63,582 nt of DNA from NCBI GenBank assembly GCA_944346885.1, contig CALVMR010000036.1:1-63582 (forward strand), written 5' to 3'. The position numbers were made by a program, and so were the translations under genes. This DNA is from an uncultured Clostridia bacterium (GTDB lineage: Bacteria; Bacillota; Clostridia; Christensenellales; Borkfalkiaceae). This document shows positions 8,973 to 18,339 of this stretch, in pieces. The notes under the pieces are model-generated. The model searched no databases, was not told where the DNA came from, and was given only the letters and a program-made list of their open reading frames with translations. The stretch's first letter is position 1, and each line of letters opens with the position of its first letter.

Positions 8973-10050
8973 TGTTTTCTCCTTGCGCACCGCCTGCCGA
9001 ACGGCGCTTCTTTTTTGCAACGAGCACGCCCGCCGCCGTACCGCCCGCAACAAGAACGGCGCCGCCCGCGCACAGCCCGACGATCAGCCCCGTCTGCCCG
9101 CCGCCGCCCGGCCGCACGGGGTTTGCCACGCTCTCTCCGCTGATGTACAGGTCGGAGACCGTTACTTCCCAATCGTACAGCTGCACGTCGGAAACGGAAG
9201 CGTGATGCGCAAAAACGCTCACGTACCCCGTCTTGCCCCGCTTGTCGTATTCGACGGGAAGCCCCCAAGACGTTGTTTGGATGGGCATTTCGTCTACAAC
9301 GGTAAGCACGAGCTCTTCGTCGAACCACACATTGATGACAACGGCGTCGTGTTCGTCTCCCTGCGCCTTGTATTCGGAATGATACTCCAATTTTACGGCA
9401 TGCTCCTGCGTGTCGAAGCATTTGCTGACGGGCACGGGCTTCGCGTAAGCGGGTTCGAGCGAATGCGCCGTACCGCCGTTGCTGACAACATAGTCGAACG
9501 TTCCCGGCTCGACGGTGGACCACCGCGCGGCATAATCGTGCCCGCCAGCCTCGCTGTAACGGCGGACCGACAGCCCGACCTGCGCGTAACGGGGCGAAGA
9601 GGGATCCGTCGTCTGCCGTTCGGTATCAAAACAGAGCATGTACGGATGCCCGCCGCGTCCTTCCCACGGGAGCACGTCTACGCCCTCCCAGCCCGCGCCG
9701 ACTTCCACTTCGTTGCCGAACACGATCCCCCAAAAGCTGCCGGGGAGCAGAGCGCCGTCCTCTTCCGAATACGGGTCTACGCTCGGATCGTACGAAACGC
9801 GGTAACGGAACTCGATCTCCGCGCTCGAATAGGAAGAAACGGTGTACAGCGCCCCCGCATCCGTATCGGTCGGCGTGACGGAGAGCACAGAATCCTCGAT
9901 CGAAAAGAGGGAATTGTTCTCTTCGAAAACGGACCAATCCGCACGGGAAGCCAGCGCGTTTATCCGCTCCGCCGCGGATACGGGCAAAGCAAAGCACACG
10001 GGCAGCACCAAAAGCGCGGCAAGCGCAAGCGTCAAGATCTTTTTTCTCAT
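8965..10050 (-). CDS. Secreted, C-terminally membrane-anchored lectin-like protein
   Basis: A 361-residue exported protein with no certain family. It has a signal peptide (about 1-27, ending VSAAE), a long beta-rich ectodomain with patterns of concanavalin-A/LamG-like folds (for example WGIVFGNEVEV and VVINVWFDEELVLTV), then a glycine-rich linker (PGGGGQ), a transmembrane helix at about 318-340 and the cytoplasmic anchor KKKRR. This is a sortase-independent way of holding an ectodomain at the surface. It lies between the solute-binding protein and the GH5-like enzyme, so a glycan-binding role is plausible. No catalytic motif was recognised. Confidence 0.65.
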   Translation of the reverse strand: MRKKILTLALAALLVLPVCFALPVSAAERINALASRADWSVFEENNSLFSIEDSVLSVTPTDTDAGALYTVSSYSSAEIEFRYRVSYDPSVDPYSEEDGALLPGSFWGIVFGNEVEVGAGWEGVDVLPWEGRGGHPYMLCFDTERQTTDPSSPRYAQVGLSVRRYSEAGGHDYAARWSTVEPGTFDYVVSNGGTAHSLEPAYAKPVPVSKCFDTQEHAVKLEYHSEYKAQGDEHDAVVINVWFDEELVLTVVDEMPIQTTSWGLPVEYDKRGKTGYVSVFAHHASVSDVQLYDWEVTVSDLYISGESVANPVRPGGGGQTGLIVGLCAGGAVLVAGGTAAGVLVAKKKRRSAGGAQGENNE

Positions 10051-10071
10051 CCTTTCTCTCCTTCCCTGCCG

Positions 10072-11679
10072 TTATGACAGGGCATTTTTTGCTTGGTTGT
10101 ATGTTTCGGTATAGTAATCGAGCAGAGCGGAATACTGCCCGTACAGATTGTCGTGCATGGTTTGCCACAGCGAAGCGACGGTCTGCCCGTTGGGGATGGC
10201 TGCATCGCTCCACGCGTAGGAACGCACGGTCGTGTACTCATTGTAATGCGCCGTTTCGATGTTCCGCAGCTCTCGGTCCGTATCCGGAACGGAAGGAAGC
10301 ATCATCCCTTCGGTCAGATACCCGCCCGAAGGATAGTGCGCAAACGCCCGCACTTTTTGCACGATCTCCCGCTCCTTTTGCGAATATCCAGCAAAAAGGC
10401 GGTCGGAAATGTGGTAATCTTCCAACAGGCAGTACTTGCCCGAATAGGGTGCGGCACGCATGTACTGCTCCCTTTTATCGGCGGGATAATCCCAGTACTC
10501 GCCGTTTTCGTCGGAAGACGCCACCCAATGCTCCCCCTCGACGCCGTACATGGCAAGCTCGTAATTCTCTTTATCCGCATACAGCCAGTTGATGTACCGC
10601 AGCAGCAATTCCACGTTTTTTGCTTTGAGCGGCACGGCCAGCCCCGAAAACGCGGTGCGCACGCGCAAATTTCCGTTGGTCTGCGAAACCCCGTCTCCGC
10701 CCTCTGTTAAGAGCGGTTCGATGACGATGCAGTCTACCCCCGTCGCCTCTTTCAGCGCCCGCGCCACGTCCAGCTGGCTGGTGACCTCCGGCCAATCCAT
10801 ATAAATGCCGCCCCTGCCCGATACGAAATAACTGAGCAGGTTTTGCGCGTTGGCGGGGTTTTCGATCCACAGCTTTTCTTCCTGCAACATGCGGTACAGC
10901 TCCAAGACGTCTCGATACGATTCGTCCGCATACGCGGGGATCACGTTCCCCTCCCCGTCCGTTACCTTTTCGTTGTAGCCGACCGCGCCGAGCGGCGGAG
11001 CGAGGAAATAATCCAAGCTCCACGTTTTGCCGACGATCGGCCTGTCCGCATCGGTGTTTTCCCGCATCTGCCGCGCAAGATCGACGAACTGATCCACCGT
11101 CAAGCTCTTGTGCCCCTCTACGGTAATATCATAGTCGTCGGGGTCATAATCGGTCTGTTCCATGTAATCCCTGCGGATGAGCATGCCCCAGCCGGAATTG
11201 CGCATCTTTCCCGAAAGCCCGTACAGCTTGCCTTCCAACACGCCGCTGTTGTACGCCAGCCCGCCCGGATCGTTCTGCGGGGAAAAACTCGCCAAATAGT
11301 CCGGGGCGTACTCCTCTGCAAGCTGCGCCAGATCCATCGTGAGCCCGTCCAAAATATAGCTGTCGATCGGCGAATCGGCGCCGTAGTGCATGGAAAGCGC
11401 GTCGATACGCGCCGTGCCGTCCGCCATGGCGGCGATAATGCGCTGCCCGATCATATCGGTGCCCGCCGTTTCCACTTGCAAGTCGATCTCGAACCCCGTA
11501 TCCGCAAAAAATTTCTGTTCGATCGCCTCTTTTACGGCGGCGTCTTCCGTGCCCGCGGCGCCGTTGAATTCCGCATAGATCACAACGGCGTTGGGCGAAT
11601 AGGAAGAACCGCACCCCGCAAGAGGCAGCGCCGCCGCCAGCATACATGCCGCCAGCACCGCACACAGCCACTTTTTCAT
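10072..11679 (-). CDS. ABC sugar transporter solute-binding lipoprotein (LplA-like)
   Basis: Extracellular solute-binding component of a CUT1-type oligosaccharide importer, 535 residues, typical for the large LplA/YtcQ-like group. The signal peptide ends in the lipobox LPLAGC with Cys23 as lipidation site. The mature part has the usual two-lobed pattern, with YADESYRDVLELYRMLQEE and LLRYINWLYADKENYELAMY helices. I chose ATG 11679, ten bases after AAGGAG; a GTG three codons upstream is too close to the SD. It follows two permease genes in the same operon. No ATPase is encoded here, so a shared MsmX-type ATPase elsewhere is expected. Confidence 0.9.
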   Translation of the reverse strand: MKKWLCAVLAACMLAAALPLAGCGSSYSPNAVVIYAEFNGAAGTEDAAVKEAIEQKFFADTGFEIDLQVETAGTDMIGQRIIAAMADGTARIDALSMHYGADSPIDSYILDGLTMDLAQLAEEYAPDYLASFSPQNDPGGLAYNSGVLEGKLYGLSGKMRNSGWGMLIRRDYMEQTDYDPDDYDITVEGHKSLTVDQFVDLARQMRENTDADRPIVGKTWSLDYFLAPPLGAVGYNEKVTDGEGNVIPAYADESYRDVLELYRMLQEEKLWIENPANAQNLLSYFVSGRGGIYMDWPEVTSQLDVARALKEATGVDCIVIEPLLTEGGDGVSQTNGNLRVRTAFSGLAVPLKAKNVELLLRYINWLYADKENYELAMYGVEGEHWVASSDENGEYWDYPADKREQYMRAAPYSGKYCLLEDYHISDRLFAGYSQKEREIVQKVRAFAHYPSGGYLTEGMMLPSVPDTDRELRNIETAHYNEYTTVRSYAWSDAAIPNGQTVASLWQTMHDNLYGQYSALLDYYTETYNQAKNALS

Positions 11680-11697
11680 GCAAACCACACTCCTTAT

Positions 11698-12567
11698 TTA
11701 TCCTTTTACCGAACCGAGCATCAAGCCGGACATAAAATACTTCTGCAAAAAGGGATATACGCAGATGATGGGCAGCGTTGCCACGACCACCGTTGCCATT
11801 TTTACCGTTTCATCCACCCCTTTGACCCCGCCTCCCGACGGCGAAGTATCCTCTTGAATGATCTCGCGCAGCAGCGCCGTCAGCGGCAGCATATAGCGGT
11901 GATTGGAATCGAAATACAGCGTCGGTTCCGCCCACATGTTCCAATACTGCACCGCCGCAAACAGCGTCACGGTCGCAATGACGGGCACGGATACGGGCAC
12001 AAAGATGCGCAGCAGCATGCGCCACGGCCCGCAGCCGTCCATCTTCGCCGCTTCCTCCATCTCCTGCGGCACACCGCGCAGGTAATTCATTTCCAAAATG
12101 CAGTTCCATGCGTTCATGGCGCCCGGAAGCAAAACGGCGAGATAATTGTTGCGCAGCTGCAATGTGCCCGCGATCCAAATGTACGAAGGCACCAACCCGC
12201 CCGAAAAGAGCATGGAAAAGAGCAGCACCACCATCAGCGCGCGTTTCCCGATCAAATTGCGGCGGGAGAGCCCGAATGCCGTAAGCGTGGTTACGGTAAC
12301 TTGCAGCGCCGTGCCGCACACCGTGATGAGCACCGAACTCAAAAACGAATCGAAAATGCCGGACCCTTCCCCGAAAATGGCGGCGAACGCATCCAAAGAC
12401 CATTCCGCCGGCCAAAGCGAATAACCGTGCAGCAAAAAGGAGGATTCCGAGGAAAACGCCGCCGAAAGAATGATCAGGTACGGGAGCAAAAAGCACAGCC
12501 CCAACAGTGTAAGAAAGATGTAATTGAAGATCTGAAAGGCGATCTGCCCGCGCGAACGGATACGCAT
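11698..12567 (-). CDS. ABC sugar transporter permease (YtcP/AraQ-like)
   Basis: Inner-membrane permease of 289 residues with six predicted membrane segments. It carries the cytoplasmic EAA loop, EMEEAAKMDGCGPWRMLLRI, which docks on the ATPase, and the conserved C-terminal tail FMSGLMLGSVKG. The ATG at 12567 comes one base after the stop of the LplB-like gene; the longer open frame would overlap that gene without its own SD. It pairs with the LplB-like permease and the LplA-like binding protein as one importer. Confidence 0.92.
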   Translation of the reverse strand: MRIRSRGQIAFQIFNYIFLTLLGLCFLLPYLIILSAAFSSESSFLLHGYSLWPAEWSLDAFAAIFGEGSGIFDSFLSSVLITVCGTALQVTVTTLTAFGLSRRNLIGKRALMVVLLFSMLFSGGLVPSYIWIAGTLQLRNNYLAVLLPGAMNAWNCILEMNYLRGVPQEMEEAAKMDGCGPWRMLLRIFVPVSVPVIATVTLFAAVQYWNMWAEPTLYFDSNHRYMLPLTALLREIIQEDTSPSGGGVKGVDETVKMATVVVATLPIICVYPFLQKYFMSGLMLGSVKG

Positions 12568-12568
12568 A

Positions 12569-13522
12569 TTACCAGATGCCCTCCTGCCCCATGCGTTTGA
12601 CGGCAAAATTGGAGAGCAGGATCAAGATCAGCGAAATGATCCCCTGCACCAGCCCGTACGCGGTAGAGAGCGGAAATTCGCCGTACGCGCCGCCGTTTAC
12701 GTTGGCGTAGATCTGCGTGCCGATGACCTGCGTCGTCTCCGCCAAAATGGGATTATCCCCCACCAACGAATAGATCTGATCAAAATCGTCTGAAAACAGC
12801 TTGCCCACCGTAAGGATGAGCGTGATGGTGATGGTCGGCGCAATGGAGGGCAGCGTGATCGAAACCGCCTGCCGCAGCCGCCCCGCGCCGTCTACATACG
12901 CCGCCTCGTACAGCCCCTTATCCACCGCCGTCATGGCGGCAAGAAACATGATCGTGCCCCACCCCACGCTCTTCCATAAGTTGGTCAAAACCAAGATCCA
13001 CCGCCACTTGGACGCATCGGAGTACCAGCTTACAGGCTCTCCGCCGAAGAGGAGGATAAGCTGGTTGAACAGCCCGTTATCCGTATCCAAAAAGATGAGC
13101 AGCATGCCCGATACGATGACCCATGAAATAAAATTCGGCAGGTACGAGACGGTTTGAAACACGCGTTTGAACACCTTGCTGCGGATCTCGTTGATGAGCA
13201 GCGCCAGCACAACGGGCGCGGGAAAGCAGATCAACAATTTCATCAAATTCAGCAAAAGGGTATTGCGCACCATCTTCCACATATCCGGCCGGGTGAACAT
13301 CACCTCGAACCAATACGTTCCGAGAAAGGTGTTGTCAAAGATACTCGGCAGCAGCGGATTATAATCCACGAACGCAAGGTACAGCCCGTACATGGGGATG
13401 AAGGAAAACAGAAGCAGGATGAGATACCCCGGCAGCAGCATCAAGTAGTACCCGCCGTTCTGCCGCAGGTAACTCACCGCTCTGCTTCTCCTTGTTTTTG
13501 TAAAGATCCCTGCTCTTTTCAT
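12569..13522 (-). CDS. ABC sugar transporter permease (LplB-like)
   Basis: Partner permease of the CUT1-type importer, 317 residues with six membrane segments. The EAA loop YEAAYVDGAGRLRQAVSITL is intact. The N-terminus has the YYLMLLPGYLILLLFSFIP first helix typical of LplB, and the C-terminus ends NFAVKRMGQEGIW, also typical. Its ATG overlaps the stop of the upstream lipoprotein gene by 4 nt, and the next permease begins 1 nt after its stop, so the three are translationally linked. Confidence 0.93.
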   Translation of the reverse strand: MKRAGIFTKTRRSRAVSYLRQNGGYYLMLLPGYLILLLFSFIPMYGLYLAFVDYNPLLPSIFDNTFLGTYWFEVMFTRPDMWKMVRNTLLLNLMKLLICFPAPVVLALLINEIRSKVFKRVFQTVSYLPNFISWVIVSGMLLIFLDTDNGLFNQLILLFGGEPVSWYSDASKWRWILVLTNLWKSVGWGTIMFLAAMTAVDKGLYEAAYVDGAGRLRQAVSITLPSIAPTITITLILTVGKLFSDDFDQIYSLVGDNPILAETTQVIGTQIYANVNGGAYGEFPLSTAYGLVQGIISLILILLSNFAVKRMGQEGIW

Positions 13523-16500
13523 ACCGTTTTCAGCAAAACTTCTTTCAAGGCAACTTCAATGTTGTCGCCCCAAACGAACAGCCAGGAAGGAACGGAATAC
13601 ATGCGCTGTTCCTCTGTTTGCGCGCCCTCGTAACTTTCCACCGTTTCCGCAAGGATGAGCACCGATCCGTCCGCTTCGATCTGCGCGCCGCCGCTGTTGG
13701 TGAACGCGACCGCCTCGCCGTCCAGCGAAACACGCACGGAAATGCCGAGGAAGGTCCCGTCATCGCCGAAAACATCCTTTACGGAATAGACGAGCGTATG
13801 TTCCTGCGTCCAATCCGTTTCGGTGTATTTGCGCGCGCTTTCGGCATACTTTACGGTAAACCAGTTGTTGTTGTTTTCGGTGCCGATCATAAAGTATACG
13901 CCCCAGCTCGGATCGTATTTAAGACCGAGCAGCAGCCCTTTCGGGAAAGAGAGCCAGCCGTCCGCGGGGCGCTCGTTGCCGCGCAGCCCGAATTGCAGAA
14001 GGTCTGCGGATTCAAAGGCGTCCAGCGAAAAGGTGATCGACACCTCGCTGTTGTACACCTGTTCGCCGCGGTACACATACGCGCCGCCGCCCGTTGTAAC
14101 GAACTGTGCCGAGATATTTTCCTCTTCCCCGACGCCGCCCGTGACCGCGATCGCTTCGGTGTGCACGAGCCTGTCATAGTAATAGAAGTACAGCGTATGC
14201 GCGGCAGCCGTGACGGGCGTAAAGGCCCCCTCTGCCAATTCCGCCTCTTTAAAACCGTAGGCATAGCGCACCGTTATATCCTGCGTAAGATCGACTTCGC
14301 CCATCGTGACGGAATACGCAGGCACCGAAAACGCCGTGTTGAGCGCCGCCGTAAGAACGGGCTCGCCCTCCCATGCAAAGGCGATCTGCGAATCGGTGGA
14401 AACGGGCACCTGCTTGATGATCTCCCCGTCCAGCACATACAGCACCGTGAACCCGGAAGCGTAGCGAAGGTCGGTCTGCACAGAGGCGCCCGCGTACCCT
14501 TCTCCCGCAATGTCGGGCTTCTCCTCGCCGTTGATCCAAATGAATTTTTTGACCTGTGAAGAAAGGTCCTCCTCTCCGCGTTTGACGGTGACGACGGGAA
14601 GAACGTATTCTTCTCCCACCGTAAAGGTTTGATCGTCTTCCTTGTCGATCGTGATCTCTGTGGTGACGGGCTTGCTGCCGTCCAACGTGAGCGAATAGAT
14701 GTTTGCCGCAGTGCCCGCCCCGTTGAAATAGAAAGTCAGCCAGCCTGCCTGCGTCAGATCTTCGTTGATGCCGATCACGCGCGGCGAAAACGAAACGTCT
14801 CCGTCCTCGTTTGCCCATGCGCCCGTAAAAGAGATCTTCTCCCCGCCGATCCACGCTTCGAACAAAATGCTCTCCAACGTGCCGTCCGCGGCATAACGAT
14901 CGGTAAACCGGAAGGAAAATTCCGTCCGCTGCGCAAACACTTCCGCCGTCGTTCCGGGGAGCGTAGCTTTGGCGTACGCGGAACCGTTGTACCCTTCGGA
15001 TTTCACTTCAAACCCGTACTCTTGGTGGATCAGCAGCGAAATGCCGTCGTTCCAGCCGAATTGGTCGCTGCCTTCGGGCGCGTTTGCCGTACGCGGCACC
15101 GTATCCAAATTTTTGCCGCCGCGGATGTTGATGAGGAAAAAGACGGTATCCGAACTGCCGAGCTTGGCGTCCATCAAAAGGCTGACCTTTTCCCCGTATA
15201 CTTTGTGCCCGCCGAAAGCAAGCGTTGCCCCGTCTCCCGTGATGCGGAACGCGCCGTCGGAAAGCGACGCCCCGGAAGAGACGTACCAATCCTCCGCGCG
15301 CTCGCCGATGTTGCCCTCCGCCAGCCCCGTGACGTTGACGGTAAACTCCTTTTGCGTCGTGTTGCCGTTAAAATCGGTCACGCTGTACAAAACGGTGTTT
15401 TCCCCGACGGCGCGGAAGGTGTACGTCTGTTCGCCCGAAAGGTCTGCCTTCTCCATCCCCGTCAGCGAAACTTTTAAACGGAAAGAGAGATCTTCGCCGA
15501 ACGAATCGGTCACGCTCTGCGGCACGGGCAGTGTGAAAGGCGTATTGACGGAAACTTCGTATTCATCCTGCGTGCCGTCCGCAAAAACGATGGCGGGCGG
15601 TTCTGCCGATTCGCCGCGGGCGCAATCCACGCTGAACTCCGCGTACTGCGTGTTGCCGTTCCTATCCGTCACCACATAGCGGAACTGCCAAGCCCCCACC
15701 CGATCCGGCAGAACGGTATCCTCTTCCAACAGAGAAAACTCCGCTTCGTCCGGGGCTTTTATATACACTTTAATGCGGTCTGTAACGTCCGAATAGTCAT
15801 TTTCGTCGCGGGCTGCCGCGGCGGGAAGGGTATATTCTTCGTTGAGCATCATCGGTTCGAATTGCCCCACGGAGAGCGAAGGCATGCGCACCGCGCTGCC
15901 GCCGTTTAAGGAGAGGGCGCGCAGCACGAAGCTGTCCGCGGAAGGATCGCCGATGACGTAGGCGCCGAAGCTCAGCCAACCCGCGATATCCGCATCGAAT
16001 ATCCCCAGCGCCTCGCTCTCTTCGCCGTAACGCGCCGCAACGGTCTCTTTGGCGATCTCCGCCGTGTAACCGGGAGACAGAGCCGTATCGCGGTCGATCC
16101 AAAGCTGTGCGGAAACGGTATCTTCCGCCGCCTGTATGCGGATGGAAACGGTATGCTCCTTTCCGTCGCACAGGTTCAAATTGATCTGCGGGAACAGGTC
16201 AAAATTGTTGTTGTTGATGGTGACGGCAAACGTCTGCACGCTTGCGCCGATGCGCATGTTCAAAAACTTCGGCCAATCCCCCTCTTCCGCCGCGGGCGCA
16301 TCCTCCGCGCTGTTGGGCGTAAGATAGAAAGCAACGTTGTAGAACATGACCCCCGAAAGAGGCTGCGCCGTAAACGTGAACGAAACGAGGTCTCCGTTTT
16401 CCAGCTTTTCCCCTTTGTAAACGGCGCCCGTGAAATTCGTATTCTTTTTGCCCGCCACAACGATCTCGCCGAAATCGTTGTACACGGAATTTTGCGTATC

Positions 16501-16965
16501 CCCGCCCGCGATCCAGTTCTCTTCCTTCCCCGCGCCGACAAGGTTTTGCCCAAGCGTATCCGTCAAATTCTCCGCCACGGTGAGCGTTGCCGTAGCCGAA
16601 ACGCTGTGGTTTGCAGAATCGCTTACAAAATATGTTACGGTGTACGTTCCCACTTTGGAGGGCGTATACGTCGGATTTTCGCCGAGCAGGGCGCCGACGG
16701 TCGGATTGGTCGCGGGGAACACATACACTTCGTCTTCCTCAAACAAAATGCGGATGCGGACCTGCCCGCTCAGATCTCCGTCCTCTTTATCCGTCGCCGT
16801 TGCCGAAGGCAGCGCGATCGCTTCGCGCACCTTTCCGGAAACCGCATCGGACGCAAGCGTAAGTTCCGGCGGCGCGTCCTGCTTTTCGGCGCACGCCGCA
16901 AACAGCCCCAGCGCGCACAGCGCCAGCGCCGCCAGCAATACAAACAAAACAACTTTCTTCTTCAA
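13519..16965 (-). CDS. Large multidomain surface lipoprotein with Ig-like and lectin-like repeats
   Basis: A 1148-residue lipoprotein (lipobox LFAAC, Cys25) at the head of the transporter operon. It alternates bacterial Ig-like modules with concanavalin/LamG-like modules. The Ig-like modules have a TATDKEDGDLSGQVRI pattern near residue 55 and similar ADLS or YSDVTDRIKVYI patterns at about 375, 455 and 790. The lectin-like modules contain VSFTFTAQPLSG, EWSFRF-type strands and paired WLSFGAY or WLTFYFNG motifs. No catalytic residues were recognised. The best guess is a polysaccharide-capture protein feeding the importer encoded by the next three genes. The function is inference; export, lipidation and repeat structure are visible. 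Confidence 0.75.
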   Translation of the reverse strand: MKKKVVLFVLLAALALCALGLFAACAEKQDAPPELTLASDAVSGKVREAIALPSATATDKEDGDLSGQVRIRILFEEDEVYVFPATNPTVGALLGENPTYTPSKVGTYTVTYFVSDSANHSVSATATLTVAENLTDTLGQNLVGAGKEENWIAGGDTQNSVYNDFGEIVVAGKKNTNFTGAVYKGEKLENGDLVSFTFTAQPLSGVMFYNVAFYLTPNSAEDAPAAEEGDWPKFLNMRIGASVQTFAVTINNNNFDLFPQINLNLCDGKEHTVSIRIQAAEDTVSAQLWIDRDTALSPGYTAEIAKETVAARYGEESEALGIFDADIAGWLSFGAYVIGDPSADSFVLRALSLNGGSAVRMPSLSVGQFEPMMLNEEYTLPAAAARDENDYSDVTDRIKVYIKAPDEAEFSLLEEDTVLPDRVGAWQFRYVVTDRNGNTQYAEFSVDCARGESAEPPAIVFADGTQDEYEVSVNTPFTLPVPQSVTDSFGEDLSFRLKVSLTGMEKADLSGEQTYTFRAVGENTVLYSVTDFNGNTTQKEFTVNVTGLAEGNIGERAEDWYVSSGASLSDGAFRITGDGATLAFGGHKVYGEKVSLLMDAKLGSSDTVFFLINIRGGKNLDTVPRTANAPEGSDQFGWNDGISLLIHQEYGFEVKSEGYNGSAYAKATLPGTTAEVFAQRTEFSFRFTDRYAADGTLESILFEAWIGGEKISFTGAWANEDGDVSFSPRVIGINEDLTQAGWLTFYFNGAGTAANIYSLTLDGSKPVTTEITIDKEDDQTFTVGEEYVLPVVTVKRGEEDLSSQVKKFIWINGEEKPDIAGEGYAGASVQTDLRYASGFTVLYVLDGEIIKQVPVSTDSQIAFAWEGEPVLTAALNTAFSVPAYSVTMGEVDLTQDITVRYAYGFKEAELAEGAFTPVTAAAHTLYFYYYDRLVHTEAIAVTGGVGEEENISAQFVTTGGGAYVYRGEQVYNSEVSITFSLDAFESADLLQFGLRGNERPADGWLSFPKGLLLGLKYDPSWGVYFMIGTENNNNWFTVKYAESARKYTETDWTQEHTLVYSVKDVFGDDGTFLGISVRVSLDGEAVAFTNSGGAQIEADGSVLILAETVESYEGAQTEEQRMYSVPSWLFVWGDNIEVALKEVLLKTV

Positions 16966-17157
16966 ATCATTCTCCTCCTTTGGTTTTTCGCTCCACGCGA
17001 AAGGGCGGCTTTCGCCCTGCCGTTTCCGCGATTTTATGATACAACCGCCCCACCGGCATTAACAGTAATTTTTTATTGAATACTAGACATTTTTATAATA
17101 AAATCTAAAAAATAATCCTTTTTTAAAAGATTTTTCAGACAAATTTCTATTTCTCTA
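16966..17157. promoter_or_regulatory. Divergent AT-rich control region of the sugar operon
   Basis: This intergenic stretch is far more AT-rich than its surroundings, with A/T tracts at about 17066-17150. No consensus SigA promoter was found reading toward the operon, only weak TTTAGA/TAGTAT-like matches. That would suit an operon needing activation by the adjacent AraC protein, which is inference. Confidence 0.45.
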
Positions 17158-17186
17158 TTGACAGAAGCGCACTTTGCCGATATAAT
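17158..17186 (+). promoter_or_regulatory. Consensus SigA promoter of the AraC regulator
   Basis: TTGACA (17158-17163), exactly 17 nt, TATAAT (17181-17186). The regulator ATG is at 17207 with AGAGGG between. Confidence 0.9.
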
Positions 17187-17206
17187 CCTACACAAGAGGG
17201 AATGGT

Positions 17207-17995
17207 ATGATCTATTACGAACGTGACAAATTCGGCGAAGGGGAAACGGCGATCATCGAAGAATTTGCGAACCTGCATTACCCGCACCCGCACTTTCACC
17301 GCAATTACGAGCTTATCCTGCTTTTAGACGGAGCGATGGAGATCCAAGTAAACGAAAAGCGGGTGCCGCTGCACACGGGCGAACTGCTGCTGATCATGCC
17401 GTACCAGATCCACGCCGTGTATTCCCGCGGGAACGCGCACGCGCGCAGCTGCATCTTTTCCCCTTCCTTGGTGGAAGAGTTTTACAAAACCACGCAAAAC
17501 ATGCTTCCGAAAAAGACCGTTACGCAGATCGACCCGCAAATCAACGCTTTCATCACGGCGCACCTGCGCCCCGCCGCGGGCAAGCTGCTGCTCAAATCCT
17601 GCCTGTACGCCGTATGTGCGGAGATCTCGCGCTTGACCGCGTTTACGGAGGATACCCAAAGCCGCGACATCGTGCTCATCCATAAAGTGATCACCTATGT
17701 GTCGCAAAACTATATGAACGACATCACGCTGAAAACGCTGGCAGAGGAACTCGGCTACAATTACCAATACCTCTCCAACTACCTGCACCGCTACCAGCTC
17801 TCCTTTCCTACGCTGCTCAACCAATACCGCATGGATTATGCAAAGCATCTGCTGCAAAAATCCGATTACTCCATCACCCACATAGCCTTCGAATGCGGGT
17901 ACGAAAATATCCGAACCTTCAACCGGAATTTTTTTAAAGCGCACGGGCAGACCCCGCGCGATTTTAAAAAATCGCAATCCGAACCGCACCCCTGA
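17207..17995 (+). CDS. AraC-family transcriptional regulator of the sugar operon
   Basis: Transcription factor of 262 residues. The N-terminal cupin sensor (about 1-140) includes HPHFHRNYELILLLDG and GELLLIMPYQIH, typical of the AraC ligand-binding barrel. The C-terminal domain (about 155-255) has two helix-turn-helix units: TLKTLAEELGYNYQYLSNYL, and ITHIAFECGYENIRTFNRNF followed by GQTPRDF. It diverges from the lipoprotein-permease-glycosidase operon and has a full-consensus promoter, so it should be made constitutively and act on the shared control region. The ligand is unknown; an oligosaccharide is the natural guess. Confidence 0.9.
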   Translation: MIYYERDKFGEGETAIIEEFANLHYPHPHFHRNYELILLLDGAMEIQVNEKRVPLHTGELLLIMPYQIHAVYSRGNAHARSCIFSPSLVEEFYKTTQNMLPKKTVTQIDPQINAFITAHLRPAAGKLLLKSCLYAVCAEISRLTAFTEDTQSRDIVLIHKVITYVSQNYMNDITLKTLAEELGYNYQYLSNYLHRYQLSFPTLLNQYRMDYAKHLLQKSDYSITHIAFECGYENIRTFNRNFFKAHGQTPRDFKKSQSEPHP

Positions 17996-17996
17996 G

Positions 17997-18033
17997 CAAA
18001 GCGCCCCGCCGAAAAACGGCGGAGCGCTTTGTT
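17997..18033 (+). terminator. Terminator-like hairpin after the AraC gene
   Basis: Strong GC-rich inverted repeat (CAAAGCGC...CGCCG with CGGCG...GCGCTTTG) but only a short T run after it, so it may be a weak terminator. Confidence 0.5.
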
Positions 18034-18080
18034 TGCGGAAAAAATTTGTTTGCGGAAAAAAATTTGTTAACGGCAAAAAA
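18029..18080. repeat. Tandem 17-18 bp repeat, three copies
   Basis: Units 18029-18045, 18046-18063 and 18064-18080 share TTGTTTGCGGAAAAAA with one degenerate copy. It lies in the 344-nt gap before spoIIE. The rest of that gap holds no recognised gene, and no Spo0A box or clear promoter could be assigned. Confidence 0.65.
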
Positions 18081-18339
18081 ACGCTTCCGCCGCAACAATG
18101 CGGAAGCAGGGCGCTCTGTTTGCCAAAAAGCGTTTCTGCGCAGGCGGAAAACGCCCCGTTTGCGCGCGGAAAAATTTTTGCAAAAAAGGGCGCGGCGGCG
18201 TTTTTTGTATCATTTCCGCTCTTTCCCCAAAACCCGACGCGATCCGCGCGCAAAGGTATGCTATCATCGTATGCGGCGCGGAAGATCTGCATTTTGCCCG
18301 CACGGAAAACGCGGGCGGCACGCGCCACGGAGGGCGGCA

